Shown one piece after another: positions 14,486 through 23,491 of a stretch of DNA of 41,223 bases. The stretch spans positions 1 to 41,223 of the forward strand of contig NZ_WNNK01000038.1 of the NCBI RefSeq assembly GCF_009724245.1. The letters run 5' to 3'. This DNA comes from Pseudomonas spelaei (GTDB taxonomy: Bacteria > Pseudomonadota > Gammaproteobacteria > Pseudomonadales > Pseudomonadaceae). The position numbers and the translations under genes were made by a program. The notes below the pieces were generated by a model. The model was not told the origin of the DNA, ran no database searches, and saw only the letters and a program-made list of their open reading frames with translations. Each line of letters starts with the position of its first letter. The first letter of the stretch is position 1.

Positions 14486-15727
14486 TCACTCGCCCTGTCG
14501 GGCCGGAGCGTCGAGCTCAAAAGCGGTGTGCAGTGCGCGCACAGCCAGCTCCAGGTACTTCTCTTCGATAACCACCGACACCTTGATTTCCGAGGTAGAG
14601 ATCATCTGGATGTTGATGCTCTCCTTGGCCAGGGCTTCGAACATACGACTGGCAACGCCTGCGTGAGAACGCATGCCCACACCGACGATCGACACCTTGG
14701 CAATCTTGGTATCGCCGACCACTTCACGGGCGCCAATCTCGCTCGCCGTGTTCTCCAGGATCCGGTGAGCGGCATCGTACTCGTTGCGGTGCACGGTGAA
14801 GGTGAAATCGGTGGTGTTATCGTGCGAAACGTTCTGCACGATCATGTCGACTTCAATGTTCGCACCGCTGATCGGGCCAAGGATCTTGAAGGCCACGCCC
14901 GGGGTGTCTGGCACGCCACGGATGGTCAGCTTGGCTTCATCGCGATTAAAAGCGATGCCGGAAATGATCGGCTGTTCCATGGATTCCTCTTCATCAATAG
15001 TAATGAGGGTGCCCGGACCCTCTTTGAAGCTGTGCAATACGCGCAGCGGAACGTTGTACTTGCCGGCGAACTCCACCGCGCGGATCTGCAACACCTTGGA
15101 ACCGAGGCTGGCCATTTCCAGCATCTCTTCAAAGGTGATCTTGTCCAGGCGCTGAGCCACGGATACAACGCGCGGATCGGTGGTGTAGACACCATCCACA
15201 TCGGTGTAGATCTGGCACTCATCAGCCTTGAGAGCTGCCGCCAGGGCCACGCCCGTGGTGTCCGAACCGCCACGCCCGAGGGTGGTGATGTTGCCGTGCT
15301 CGTCAACGCCCTGGAAACCGGCGACAACCACCACACGGCCTTCTTTCAGATCAGCGCGAATCTTCTGATCATCAATCTGCAGGATGCGCGCTTTAGTGTG
15401 CGCACTGTCCGTCAGAATACGTACCTGACTGCCAGTGTAGGACACCGCCGGCACACCACGCTTGTTCAGCGCCATGGCCAACAAAGCGATGGTCACCTGC
15501 TCGCCCGTGGAAACAATCACGTCCAACTCACGAGGAAGCGGTTGTTGATCGCCACTGATGGCCTTGGCCAGATCGATCAGGCGATTGGTCTCGCCGCTCA
15601 TGGCCGACAGCACCACCACCAGGTCATCGCCGGCATCGCGGAATTTCTTAACCTTGTCGGCGACCTGCTCGATTCTTTCGACAGAACCGACCGAGGTGCC
15701 TCCAAATTTCTGTACGATCAAAGCCAT
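14486..15727 (-). CDS. lysC: Aspartate kinase
   Basis: Aspartokinase phosphorylates aspartate in the first step to lysine, threonine, methionine and diaminopimelate. The 413-residue product has the N-terminal kinase signature KFGGTSVGSVERI, the GRGGSDTTGVALAAAL substrate loop (about 200) and two C-terminal ACT domains (from about 265), the allosteric part that senses end products. The size and layout match the alpha/beta aspartokinase class of Pseudomonas and Corynebacterium. In that class an internal start makes a beta subunit; here an in-frame ATG at 14980 has AGAGGA 5-6 bp upstream, so a 164-residue beta product is plausible. It lies 95 bp after alaS, with a GC hairpin (15785-15811) in between. 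Confidence 0.96.
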   Translation of the reverse strand: MALIVQKFGGTSVGSVERIEQVADKVKKFRDAGDDLVVVLSAMSGETNRLIDLAKAISGDQQPLPRELDVIVSTGEQVTIALLAMALNKRGVPAVSYTGSQVRILTDSAHTKARILQIDDQKIRADLKEGRVVVVAGFQGVDEHGNITTLGRGGSDTTGVALAAALKADECQIYTDVDGVYTTDPRVVSVAQRLDKITFEEMLEMASLGSKVLQIRAVEFAGKYNVPLRVLHSFKEGPGTLITIDEEESMEQPIISGIAFNRDEAKLTIRGVPDTPGVAFKILGPISGANIEVDMIVQNVSHDNTTDFTFTVHRNEYDAAHRILENTASEIGAREVVGDTKIAKVSIVGVGMRSHAGVASRMFEALAKESINIQMISTSEIKVSVVIEEKYLELAVRALHTAFELDAPARQGE

Positions 15728-15822
15728 TTCTAAGCCGCCTCAGCCCGTAAAGGGGCGCCCATTATTCAATCAATCAGCGCTGCCTGAGCCCGCGACTAGA
15801 CCGCGGGCTCATTAACGACGCC

Positions 15823-18441
15823 TTAAATACCTGCCTCGACAAACGGTACGGTCAGGGCCAGGGCTGCGTCCAGGGCGCCAGCGTCAGTACCACCGCCTTG
15901 TGCCATGTCCGGACGACCACCGCCCTTCCCGCCCACTGCCGCAGCGGCTTGCTTCATCAAATCACCGGCCTTGAGTTGGCCAGTCAGGTCCTTGGTTACA
16001 CCGGCAACCAGAACGACCTTTTCCTCATGGACACTGCCGAGCAGGATCACTGCGCGGCCGAGCTTGTTCTTCAACTGATCGACCAAGGCCAGCAGCGCCT
16101 TGCCATCCTGACCGTCCAGGCGCACAGCCAGGACTTTCACGCCCTTGACGTCCAGAGCAGAAGCCGACAGATCATCGCCCGCCGCGCTGGCTGCCTTGGC
16201 CTGCAACTGCTCCAGCTGTTTCTCCAGCTGACGGTTGCGCTCCAATACGGCAGAAAGCTTGTCGATCAGGTTGTCACGGCCGCCTTTGACCAGGCTGGCC
16301 GCTTCCTTGAGTTGTTCTTCGCCAGCGTTGAGGTAGGCCAGGGCCGCAGCACCGGTGACCGCCTCAATACGACGCACACCGGAAGCCACACCGCCTTCGC
16401 TGATGATTTTCAGCAGACCGATGTCGCCGGTGCGGCTGGCGTGGATACCGCCGCACAGCTCCACGGAGAAGCTGCCGCCCATGCTCAGCACGCGCACTTC
16501 GTCGCCGTACTTCTCGCCAAACAGCGCCATGGCACCTTTTTTCTTGGCGGTTTCAATATCGGTTTCTTCGGTTTCTACCGGGGTGTTCTTGCGAATCTCG
16601 GCGTTGACGATGTCTTCCAAAGCCTTCAACTGTTCAGGCTTGATCGCTTCGAAGTGACTGAAGTCAAAACGCAGGCGCTGGCTATCGACCAACGAGCCCT
16701 TCTGCTGCACATGTTCACCCAGCACCTGACGCAACGCGGCATGCAGCAAGTGGGTGGCCGAATGGTTCAAGGCGGTGGCATGGCGCACATCAGCATCAAC
16801 CTGGGTGTCGACCGGCGCACCGACCGTCAGGTTACCCAGCACCAGCACACCGTGATGCAGGAAAGCACCGCCGGTCTTGGTGGTGTCGCGCACGTCGAAA
16901 CGACCGGATGTCGAGCTCAAGAAGCCACAGTCACCGACCTGGCCGCCAGACTCGGCGTAGAACGGCGTCTGGTCGAGGACCACAACGCCCTCGTCGCCTT
17001 CGCTCAAGACGTCGACCGATTTGCCATCTTTATAGATAGCCACGATCTTGGCCGAGCCGACGGTGGCCTGATACCCCGTGAACTCGGTGGCCACGTCAAC
17101 CTTGACCAGGGTGTTGTAGTCCAGGCCAAAGGAGCTGGCGGAACGCGCGCGCACACGCTGGGCTTCCATCTCACGTTCGAAACCGACTTCATCTACCGTC
17201 AGTTCACGCTCGCGGGCGATATCGGCCGTCAGGTCCATCGGGAAGCCATAGGTGTCGTACAGCTTGAACACCACGTCGCCCGGCACCACAGTGCCTTTGA
17301 GCTCAGCCAGGTCCTGCTCCAGAATCTTCAGACCATGTTCCAGGGTCTTGGAGAACTGCTCTTCTTCAGCCTTGAGCACGCGCTCGATGTTGGCCTGCTG
17401 CTGCTTGAGCTCCGGGAAGGCCTCGCCCATCTCGGCCACCAGCGCGGCAACGATCTTGTAGAAGAAACTGCCTGTGGCGCCCAACTTGTTACCGTGACGG
17501 CAAGCGCGACGGATGATACGGCGCAGCACATAGCCACGGCCCTCGTTGGACGGCAGCACACCGTCGGCAATCAAGAAGCCGCAAGAACGGATGTGGTCCG
17601 ACACAACCTTGAGCGAAGACTGATTGTCGTTGGCGCAGCCAATCGCAGCCGCCGACGCGCTCAGCAGGTTCTTGAACAGGTCGATTTCGTAGTTGGAGTG
17701 AACGTGCTGCATCACCGCACTGATCCGCTCCAGGCCCATGCCGGTGTCTACCGACGGCGCAGGCAACGGATGCAACACGCCATCGGCGGTGCGGTTGAAC
17801 TGCATGAACACGTTGTTCCAGATCTCGATGTAACGGTCACCGTCTTCTTCCGGCGAGCCCGGCGGGCCACCCCAGATGTCAGCGCCGTGATCGTAGAAAA
17901 TCTCGGTGCAAGGACCGCACGGGCCGGTATCACCCATGGTCCAGAAGTTGTCGGAGGCGTAAGGCGCGCCCTTGTTGTCGCCGATGCGGATCATACGCTC
18001 GACCGGCACACCGATCTGCTGGGTCCAGATGTCGTAGGCTTCGTCATCGGTGGCGTAGACGGTGACCCAGAGCTTTTCCTTCGGCAGCTTCAGCACGCCA
18101 GTCAGGAAGGTCCAGGCAAAGGTAATCGCGTCACGCTTGAAATAGTCGCCGAAGCTGAAGTTGCCCAGCATCTCGAAAAAAGTGTGGTGGCGCGCGGTGT
18201 AGCCAACGTTTTCCAGGTCGCTGTTCTTGCCGCCGGCGCGTACGCACTTCTGGCTGCTGGTGGCGCGGGTGTAGGCGCGCTTTTCCTGGCCCAGGAAGCA
18301 GTCCTTGAACTGGTTCATCCCCGCGTTAGTGAACAGCAGGGTAGGGTCATTGCCTGGGATCAAGGAGCTGGAGGCGACACGGGTGTGACCTTGCTCTTCG
18401 AAGAAGCGAAGGAAGGCTTCACGGATTTCTGCGCTTTTCAT
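15823..18441 (-). CDS. alaS: Alanine--tRNA ligase
   Basis: AlaRS charges tRNA-Ala and edits mischarged Ser/Gly. The start MKSAEIREAFLRFF (ATG at 18441) gives 872 residues, the family length; 22 further upstream codons in frame are not conserved-looking. Visible parts in order: class II catalytic domain with motif 2 (RHHTFFEMLGNFSFGDYF), tRNA recognition region (GRGYVLRRIIRRA), editing domain with zinc ligands HSATHLLHAAL and CGGIHASRTGDIG, a coiled-coil-like stretch (about 730-765) and the glycine-rich C-terminal DHHA1 domain (GGKGGGRPDMAQGGG). It is followed by lysC on the same strand. Confidence 0.98.
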   Translation of the reverse strand: MKSAEIREAFLRFFEEQGHTRVASSSLIPGNDPTLLFTNAGMNQFKDCFLGQEKRAYTRATSSQKCVRAGGKNSDLENVGYTARHHTFFEMLGNFSFGDYFKRDAITFAWTFLTGVLKLPKEKLWVTVYATDDEAYDIWTQQIGVPVERMIRIGDNKGAPYASDNFWTMGDTGPCGPCTEIFYDHGADIWGGPPGSPEEDGDRYIEIWNNVFMQFNRTADGVLHPLPAPSVDTGMGLERISAVMQHVHSNYEIDLFKNLLSASAAAIGCANDNQSSLKVVSDHIRSCGFLIADGVLPSNEGRGYVLRRIIRRACRHGNKLGATGSFFYKIVAALVAEMGEAFPELKQQQANIERVLKAEEEQFSKTLEHGLKILEQDLAELKGTVVPGDVVFKLYDTYGFPMDLTADIARERELTVDEVGFEREMEAQRVRARSASSFGLDYNTLVKVDVATEFTGYQATVGSAKIVAIYKDGKSVDVLSEGDEGVVVLDQTPFYAESGGQVGDCGFLSSTSGRFDVRDTTKTGGAFLHHGVLVLGNLTVGAPVDTQVDADVRHATALNHSATHLLHAALRQVLGEHVQQKGSLVDSQRLRFDFSHFEAIKPEQLKALEDIVNAEIRKNTPVETEETDIETAKKKGAMALFGEKYGDEVRVLSMGGSFSVELCGGIHASRTGDIGLLKIISEGGVASGVRRIEAVTGAAALAYLNAGEEQLKEAASLVKGGRDNLIDKLSAVLERNRQLEKQLEQLQAKAASAAGDDLSASALDVKGVKVLAVRLDGQDGKALLALVDQLKNKLGRAVILLGSVHEEKVVLVAGVTKDLTGQLKAGDLMKQAAAAVGGKGGGRPDMAQGGGTDAGALDAALALTVPFVEAGI

Positions 18442-18587
18442 TAGGTTCTTCCACGGAGGCTGCGGCCAAAGGCCAGTGCTAAACGTCATCAGACGGAGCG
18501 ACGGCAAAGGGCCGCATTATATCGGCCCTTTGCCCGTGGTACAGCGTGTTTATGTGATAGAAACAGTCAATTAGACGGCCAGCACTG

Positions 18588-19592
18588 TCATTTTCGGGAA
18601 AACGCGACAAATGTCTCGACCACTTGCGCCAACTGCGCCCGGCTGACGTCCAGATGCGTGACCATGCGCAGGCGCGGTGCAGCACTTAACTTGATCCCAC
18701 GCTCAGCCGCAAAAGCCTTCAACGCCCCGGCCTGATCGCCCACCTGAACGTAGACCATATTGGTCTGCACCGGCTCAACGGTGTAGCCCGCATTACGCAA
18801 CTCTTCACCCAGCCAATGCGCGTTGGCATGGTCCTCGGCCAGGCGCTCGACTTGATGGTCCAGCGCATACAGTCCCGCAGCTGCCAACGAGCCCGCCTGA
18901 CGCATGCCGCCACCGACCATTTTGCGCAAACGACGCGCCTTGGTAATCAGCGCGGTGGAGCCACACAACACCGAACCGATCGGCGCCCCGAGCCCCTTGG
19001 ACAGGCACACCGAGACCGAATCGAAATGCTGGGCAATCTCGCGGGCATCCACCCCCAGCTTGACCGCTGCGTTGTAGATCCGCGCGCCGTCCAGGTGCAG
19101 GGCCAGACCTTGCTCACGGCAGAAAGCCCGTGCCGCCGCCAGGTAGGCCAGCGGCAAGACTTTGCCTTGCATGGTGTTTTCCAGCGCCAGCAGCCGGGTG
19201 CGGGCAAAATGGAAGTCATCCGGCTTGATGGCCGCCAGCACCTGATCCAGGTCCAGGGAACCGTCAGCCTGGACTTCCAGAGGTTGGGGCTGGATCGACC
19301 CTAGAACGGCCGCGCCGCCGCCTTCATATTTGTAGGTGTGGGCCTGCTGCCCGACGATGTATTCCTCGCCGCGCTCACAGTGGGCCATCAACGCCAGCAG
19401 GTTACTCATGGTGCCGGTGGGTACAAACAACGCCGCGGGGAATCCCAGGCGGCTGGCCAGTTCAGCTTCCAGGCGATTGACGCTGGGGTCTTCACCGTAG
19501 ACGTCATCACCGCTGGCGGCGCTGGCCATGGCGTCGAGCATCCCTGGGGTCGGCTGGGTCACGGTGTCACTGCGAAGGTCAATCACGGTCAT
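18588..19592 (-). CDS. ltaE: Low-specificity L-threonine aldolase
   Basis: This PLP enzyme splits threonine or allo-threonine to glycine and acetaldehyde. The 334-residue product begins MTVIDLRSDTVTQPT, the conserved start that includes substrate-binding residues; GAGG precedes this ATG (19592). Other motifs are GDDVYGEDPSVNRLE (28-42), the cofactor-stacking His in QQAHTY (near 85), HLDGARIYNA (Asp168 contacts the PLP ring nitrogen) and the PLP lysine in CLSKGLGAPIGS (Lys199). Upstream codons of the open frame are hydrophobic and not family-like. The gene lies between alaS and the divergent FMN riboswitch. Confidence 0.95.
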   Translation of the reverse strand: MTVIDLRSDTVTQPTPGMLDAMASAASGDDVYGEDPSVNRLEAELASRLGFPAALFVPTGTMSNLLALMAHCERGEEYIVGQQAHTYKYEGGGAAVLGSIQPQPLEVQADGSLDLDQVLAAIKPDDFHFARTRLLALENTMQGKVLPLAYLAAARAFCREQGLALHLDGARIYNAAVKLGVDAREIAQHFDSVSVCLSKGLGAPIGSVLCGSTALITKARRLRKMVGGGMRQAGSLAAAGLYALDHQVERLAEDHANAHWLGEELRNAGYTVEPVQTNMVYVQVGDQAGALKAFAAERGIKLSAAPRLRMVTHLDVSRAQLAQVVETFVAFSRK

Positions 19593-19794
19593 GAAGCAAA
19601 CCTCTGGCGGATGAGTAATTTCCTTTGGATAACGATTACTGCGGGCATGGCGGTTGAATATCAAGTGCTTTGTAGGCACGCGCCCCACAAACAGACCAAC
19701 CAATATAATCAATAGCAATTATCGAAAAGCAGCCTATGCAGCTTTCAGAAATATATGGTAAAAACTGACCGCCGCCAGGGTTCTGGCGGCAACG

Positions 19795-19957
19795 TTCTCA
19801 GGGCGGGGTGTAATTCCCCACCGGCGGTAATTGCGCGCGATGCGCATAGCCCGCGAGCGCTTGGCGCCTTGAACTGCTCAGGCAGGACGGCGACAAGGTC
19901 AGCAGACCCGGTGTGATTCCGGGGCCGACGGTCATAGTCCGGATGAAGAGAGAACGG
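19795..19957 (+). ncRNA. FMN riboswitch (RFN element)
   Basis: The sequence holds the conserved RFN blocks in order: TCAGGGCGGGGTG at the start, TCCCCACCGGCGGTAAT, then GCCCGCGAGCG, CAGCAGACCCGGTG, ATTCCGGGGCCGACGGTCAT, and the closing GGATGAAGAGAGAA. An independent stem-loop (19771-19790) precedes it. It controls the downstream ribH gene in response to flavin mononucleotide. The expression platform appears to involve the hairpin at 20045-20065, which covers the ribosome site. Confidence 0.97.
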
Positions 19958-20044
19958 GATTGGCGCCTAAGGGCCGTGCGCAACCGATCATGCCTGGCAT
20001 GGTGGGTGATGCCGTACCCTTAAATCCCATTCGATTCATAACGC

Positions 20045-20065
20045 CCTGTTTTTTTCATAAACAGG
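20045..20065 (+). promoter_or_regulatory. Hairpin covering the ribH ribosome site
   Basis: CCTGTTT (20045-20051) can pair with AAACAGG (20059-20065), burying the first part of the CAGGAG ribosome site that serves the ATG at 20075. As the last structure of the riboswitch leader it suggests control at translation initiation. Confidence 0.55.
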
Positions 20066-20074
20066 AGTCAGAAC

Positions 20075-20584
20075 ATGCAACCCACCGCAATTGACAGCAA
20101 AGCCAAAAACCATCACGGCGAGCGCGTCGCGTTTATCCAGGCCTGCTGGCACAAGGATATTGTCGACCAGAGCCGTAAAGGTTTCCTCGCCGAAATGATC
20201 GCACAGGGCTACCAGGAGTCGGATATCGATTTCTTCGAAGTCGGCGGCGCCTTTGAAATGCCCCTGCACGCCAAGTTGCTGGCCAAGACCGGCCGTTATG
20301 CCGGTATCGTCGCAGCTGCTCTGGTAGTGGACGGCGGGATCTACCGTCACGAGTTCGTCGCCCAGTCAGTGGTCAGCGGCCTGATGCAGGTTCAGCTGGA
20401 AACCGAAGTGCCGGTGTTCTCGGTGTCCCTGACCCCGCATCACTTCCACGCGGGCATGGAACACCAGACCTTCTTCTTTGAGCACTTCGTGCACAAGGGC
20501 CAGGAAGCGGCGAAGACCTGTGCCGATACGCTGCACAAGATCCGTGCGCTGCGTCGTAATGAGCCGCGGGCTGTTGCGGTTTAA
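20075..20584 (+). CDS. ribH2: 6,7-dimethyl-8-ribityllumazine synthase, RibH2 type
   Basis: Lumazine synthase condenses 5-amino-6-ribitylaminouracil with dihydroxybutanone phosphate, the step before riboflavin. The 169-residue product has Trp25 in FIQACWHKD, where many synthases have Phe, then VGGAFEMPLHAKLLA and the active-site histidine in YRHEFVAQSV (His92). The RHEF form, in place of the usual TPHFDYV, places it with the RibH2 paralogues known from Brucella and pseudomonads rather than the housekeeping RibH of the rib operon. It stands alone behind an FMN riboswitch and has its own terminator, so it is a flavin-repressed second copy. A CAGGAG ribosome site precedes the ATG. Confidence 0.93.
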   Translation: MQPTAIDSKAKNHHGERVAFIQACWHKDIVDQSRKGFLAEMIAQGYQESDIDFFEVGGAFEMPLHAKLLAKTGRYAGIVAAALVVDGGIYRHEFVAQSVVSGLMQVQLETEVPVFSVSLTPHHFHAGMEHQTFFFEHFVHKGQEAAKTCADTLHKIRALRRNEPRAVAV

Positions 20585-20591
20585 GAAGTAC

Positions 20592-20620
20592 AAAAAAACC
20601 GGTGTAAAACCGGTTTTTTG
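20592..20620 (+). terminator. Intrinsic terminator of ribH2
   Basis: A 10-bp stem AAAAAACCGG (20593-20602) with CCGGTTTTTT (20610-20619) and a six-T run directly follows the stop codon. Its last bases merge with REPIN copy 2. Confidence 0.9.
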
Positions 20621-20708
20621 TGGGAGCTGGCTTGCCTGCGATGACGGTGTCTCTGTCGACATCAATGCCGAATGTCCGATCGCTATCGCAGGCAAGCCAG
20701 CTCCCACA
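20619..20708. repeat. REPIN, copy 2
   Basis: TGTGGGAGCTGGCTTGCCTG at 20619 and its inverse complement ending at 20708 flank a variable spacer. It lies between the convergent ribH2 and aruE genes. Confidence 0.9.
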
Positions 20709-20731
20709 GTTGATCGAGGCAGTCTCGGGAT

Positions 20732-21736
20732 TTATGCCAAGCCAGCATCCGTCGTCGGCACAATCAAGATCCCCGCTCGTAAACCATTCTTCACCTTCGG
20801 GTTGGGGAAGATGATGCGTGCGCCCTCCTCCTCGATCACCCAGCGGCTCTTGGCGATGTCTTCGGCCAGCAGGTAGCCCTTTTTCAGCTCCGAGAAGTTT
20901 TCCACATCCGCCGGCAGGTGCAGGATGAACGCATCGCTGTGCTTGATCACTTCCCGGGAGACGCTGAACAGTTGCAAGCCGTCCAGGCTTTCGGTTTCAG
21001 GCTCGTCGCCTTCGATGATCTGCTTGAGGCGGGTTTCCAGACGGGACACATTCACCCCCTGGTTCTGCCCGAACGGCCGGGCCTTACCCAACTCCAGGGT
21101 GAACGCCTCAGCGCCCAACTGCTCGTAGGTGAAGGCAGAAAAAGTAATCGAGTTCTTGTTCTGCAGCAGCACGGCTTCCATGCCCGCAGCGCGCAGGCGC
21201 GCCAGTTCACGGCGTGAATGCTGGCGCCCTTCCTTCCACGGATACAGGGCAAACTGCTCGATCTTCGAACCGCGAATGGCGGTGTGCAGGTCGTAATGCA
21301 GGCGCGAACGATCAGGCAGGCTGAAGAAGCTGCGGGCCAACTGTTCAAGCTCGGCCGCACGCAGGGCTTCCGGCCCGCTGCTTTGTTCATGACGGCCGTT
21401 GAACAGCCGGTTGACGTCCGTTTCGAGGTAACGCTCCCCACGGCGCATGGCCTCAGGGTTGCCAAACAGGAACAGAATGCGTGCACGCGGCTTGAGATCG
21501 CCGCGCGCGATGTCGTGCAGCAACCGGTCGAGCAATTCGATCGGTGCAGTTTCATTGCCGTGGATGCCGGACGACAGCAGCACGTCGCTGCCGTTGTCCC
21601 GCGCCTCAGGTGGGCGCACTTCCAGCGCGCCCTCACTGAGCCAGCGCAATCGCACGCCTTCGACGGTCGTTTGAGTCTTCTCGGCCGGTTCGCGTCCGGC
21701 CAGGGTCAGTTCAAGCAGTTTGCCGAGGGCGAGCAT
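20732..21736 (-). CDS. astE: Succinylglutamate desuccinylase (AruE/AstE)
   Basis: The enzyme performs the last step of the arginine succinyltransferase pathway: succinylglutamate to glutamate and succinate. The 334-residue product is a zinc carboxypeptidase-like protein with metal ligands His59 and Glu62 in SGIHGNETAPIELLD, His151 in HYDLHTAIRGSK, and the catalytic glutamate in FTLELGKARPFG (Glu215). It is the last gene of the aru operon, 12 bp after the small gene at 21749, and ends before REPIN copy 2. An AAGGAAG ribosome site precedes the ATG. Confidence 0.96.
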   Translation of the reverse strand: MLALGKLLELTLAGREPAEKTQTTVEGVRLRWLSEGALEVRPPEARDNGSDVLLSSGIHGNETAPIELLDRLLHDIARGDLKPRARILFLFGNPEAMRRGERYLETDVNRLFNGRHEQSSGPEALRAAELEQLARSFFSLPDRSRLHYDLHTAIRGSKIEQFALYPWKEGRQHSRRELARLRAAGMEAVLLQNKNSITFSAFTYEQLGAEAFTLELGKARPFGQNQGVNVSRLETRLKQIIEGDEPETESLDGLQLFSVSREVIKHSDAFILHLPADVENFSELKKGYLLAEDIAKSRWVIEEEGARIIFPNPKVKNGLRAGILIVPTTDAGLA

Positions 21737-21748
21737 AGATCAGCTTCC

Positions 21749-22033
21749 TTAGTGGTTGCAGCCTGGACCGTGAACGTGATCTTCATCATCACCGACGTCA
21801 GCCGGTTCCATTTCCAGTTGCAGGCTCATCAGGTTGGTGGCCAATGGGCGCATCAGCAGGTTGGCGTACTCGGAGTCGCCTTCTTCCACATCGACACCGA
21901 TCAGCAGTTGGCCACGGCCGTCGTGCTGGATCCAGATTTCCTTGCCCTGCCAGATCACCGCGACGCGGGTGCAGGAGGTTTCCAGTTGAGTGCCATCGGT
22001 GTCTTCAAGGATCAGTTGCAGGGTGTCGGTCAT
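21749..22033 (-). CDS. Conserved small acidic protein of the aru operon, unknown function
   Basis: The 94-residue product is acidic and mainly beta-like (LQLILEDTDG, RVAVIWQGKEIWIQHD, QLLIGVDVEEGDSEY). It ends in a His/Cys-rich tail HVHGPGCNH that could bind a metal ion. The same small gene is known between aruB and aruE in P. aeruginosa, without an assigned function; some databases name such proteins topoisomerase II, with no support seen here. It lies 22 bp after aruB and 12 bp before aruE on the same strand, so it is part of the arginine operon. No signal peptide is seen, so it is cytoplasmic. Confidence 0.8.
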   Translation of the reverse strand: MTDTLQLILEDTDGTQLETSCTRVAVIWQGKEIWIQHDGRGQLLIGVDVEEGDSEYANLLMRPLATNLMSLQLEMEPADVGDDEDHVHGPGCNH

Positions 22034-22055
22034 AAAATAGCTCTCATCTGGGGCA

Positions 22056-23402
22056 TTAATTGATCTGGAAAGGATAAACCGAGCCCAGTTTAAGGATTTG
22101 CGTCAGTTCATCCAGTGCCGTCCGGCACTCAAGCAGCAATTGCGGGTCAGCCAGGTCGGTTTCCCGCAGGCTGTCGCGGTAGTGCTTTTCGACCCAGTGG
22201 GTCAGGGTGTCATACAACGGTGCCGTCATGATAACCCCTGGGTTGACCGCCGCCAGTTCGGTTTCATTCAAAGCCACCCTCAAGCGCAGACACGCCGGGC
22301 CACCGCCGTTCTGCATGCTTTGCTTGAGGTCAAAGACCTTCACTTCGCGGATCAGGCCACCGGAGGACGTCAGGCTTTGCAGGTACTGCCAGACACGCTC
22401 ATTGCTGCGGCACTCTTCCGGCACGATCAGCAGCATCGAGCCGTCAGCACGGCTCAGCAACTGGCTGTTGAACAGGTAGGAACGCACCGCATCTTCAACG
22501 CTGACCAGGGCACGGGGCACGCAGATCGACTGGAAGTTGCCGCCACGCTTGCCGAGCTTGCCCTGCAACTCGCCGAGCATCTGCTCGGTATGGAGGAAGG
22601 CATCCTCGTGATAGAACAGCACTTCACCGTTGCCCACTGCGATCACGTCGTTGTGGAACACACCGGCATCGATCACCGCCGGGTTCTGCTGGGCGAAAAC
22701 CACACCGTCATCCTGCAGGCCGTGCAGGCGAGCGACGGCCTGGGACGCTTCGAGGGTCTGGCGCGCCGGGTACTTTTGCGGCGCCGGGTAGCGGGTGTCG
22801 AATGCACTGCGGCCGAACACGAAAAACTCTACGCCAGCCTCGCCATAGTCACGGCAGAAACGCGTGTGGTTGGCCGCGCCTTCGTCACCAAACTGCGCCA
22901 CCGCCGGCAGTGCAGCGTGATGGGCGAAGTGTTTCTGGTCAGCGAACATGGCGCCCAGCACGCGGCTGGTGGTCGGGTGTTCGATGCTGCGGTGGTATTT
23001 GCAGTTGAGGTTGGCGGCGGTGAAATGCACGCGGCCATCGGCGGTGTCGGCACTCGGGCTGACCGTGGCGGCGTTGGCCACCCACATGCTCGACGCCGAG
23101 CAGCTTGCTACCAACAACGGCATGGCGTGCTTGGCCGCTTGCTGGATCACTTGCGCGTCGGTTCCGGCAAAGCCGAGGTTGCGTAGCGCCGCCACGTCGG
23201 GACGTTCCTGTGGCGCCAGCACCCCTTGCACAAAGCCCATTTCCATCAGGGCCTTCATTTTCGCCAGGCCTTGCAACGCCGCTTCCTTAGGGTTGGAAGA
23301 CTGCTGGCTGTTGCTCTGGGACGCGACGTTGCCGTAGGACAAACCGCCGTAGTTATGGGTCGGCCCCACTAGACCGTCAAAATTGACTTCACAGGATTTC
23401 AT
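22056..23402 (-). CDS. astB: N-succinylarginine dihydrolase (AruB/AstB)
   Basis: AruB hydrolyses succinylarginine to succinylornithine, CO2 and two ammonia, the second step of the pathway. The start MKSCEVNFDGLVGPTHNYGG (ATG at 23402, GGAG upstream) gives 448 residues, the family length; 18 extra upstream codons in frame are rejected. Visible motifs of the amidinotransferase-fold family are the N-terminal GLVGPTHNYGGLSYGN, FHNDVIAVGNGEV (catalytic His) and GGPACLRLRVAL near the C-terminus (nucleophile Cys). It is downstream of aruD with a REPIN in the 180-bp gap. Confidence 0.96.
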   Translation of the reverse strand: MKSCEVNFDGLVGPTHNYGGLSYGNVASQSNSQQSSNPKEAALQGLAKMKALMEMGFVQGVLAPQERPDVAALRNLGFAGTDAQVIQQAAKHAMPLLVASCSASSMWVANAATVSPSADTADGRVHFTAANLNCKYHRSIEHPTTSRVLGAMFADQKHFAHHAALPAVAQFGDEGAANHTRFCRDYGEAGVEFFVFGRSAFDTRYPAPQKYPARQTLEASQAVARLHGLQDDGVVFAQQNPAVIDAGVFHNDVIAVGNGEVLFYHEDAFLHTEQMLGELQGKLGKRGGNFQSICVPRALVSVEDAVRSYLFNSQLLSRADGSMLLIVPEECRSNERVWQYLQSLTSSGGLIREVKVFDLKQSMQNGGGPACLRLRVALNETELAAVNPGVIMTAPLYDTLTHWVEKHYRDSLRETDLADPQLLLECRTALDELTQILKLGSVYPFQIN

Positions 23403-23491
23403 CGGCGAGGCTCCACGAACATCTGTTTTTTTATAGGCATCAACTGCAATCTTCAAAACACAGCAGCTCTATATCTGTGAACCGAATCCAG

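Noticed and set aside
15785..15811. Terminator between alaS and lysC
   Set aside because: The 10-bp GC stem has no T-run on the minus strand, so it is not called as an intrinsic terminator; it may only be an mRNA-stabilising hairpin.
15898..18444. 848-codon open frame on the plus strand opposite alaS
   Set aside because: It is antisense to alaS, which has all AlaRS motifs. The frame is His/Gln/Val rich as expected of a GC-rich antisense shadow and shows no recognisable domain.
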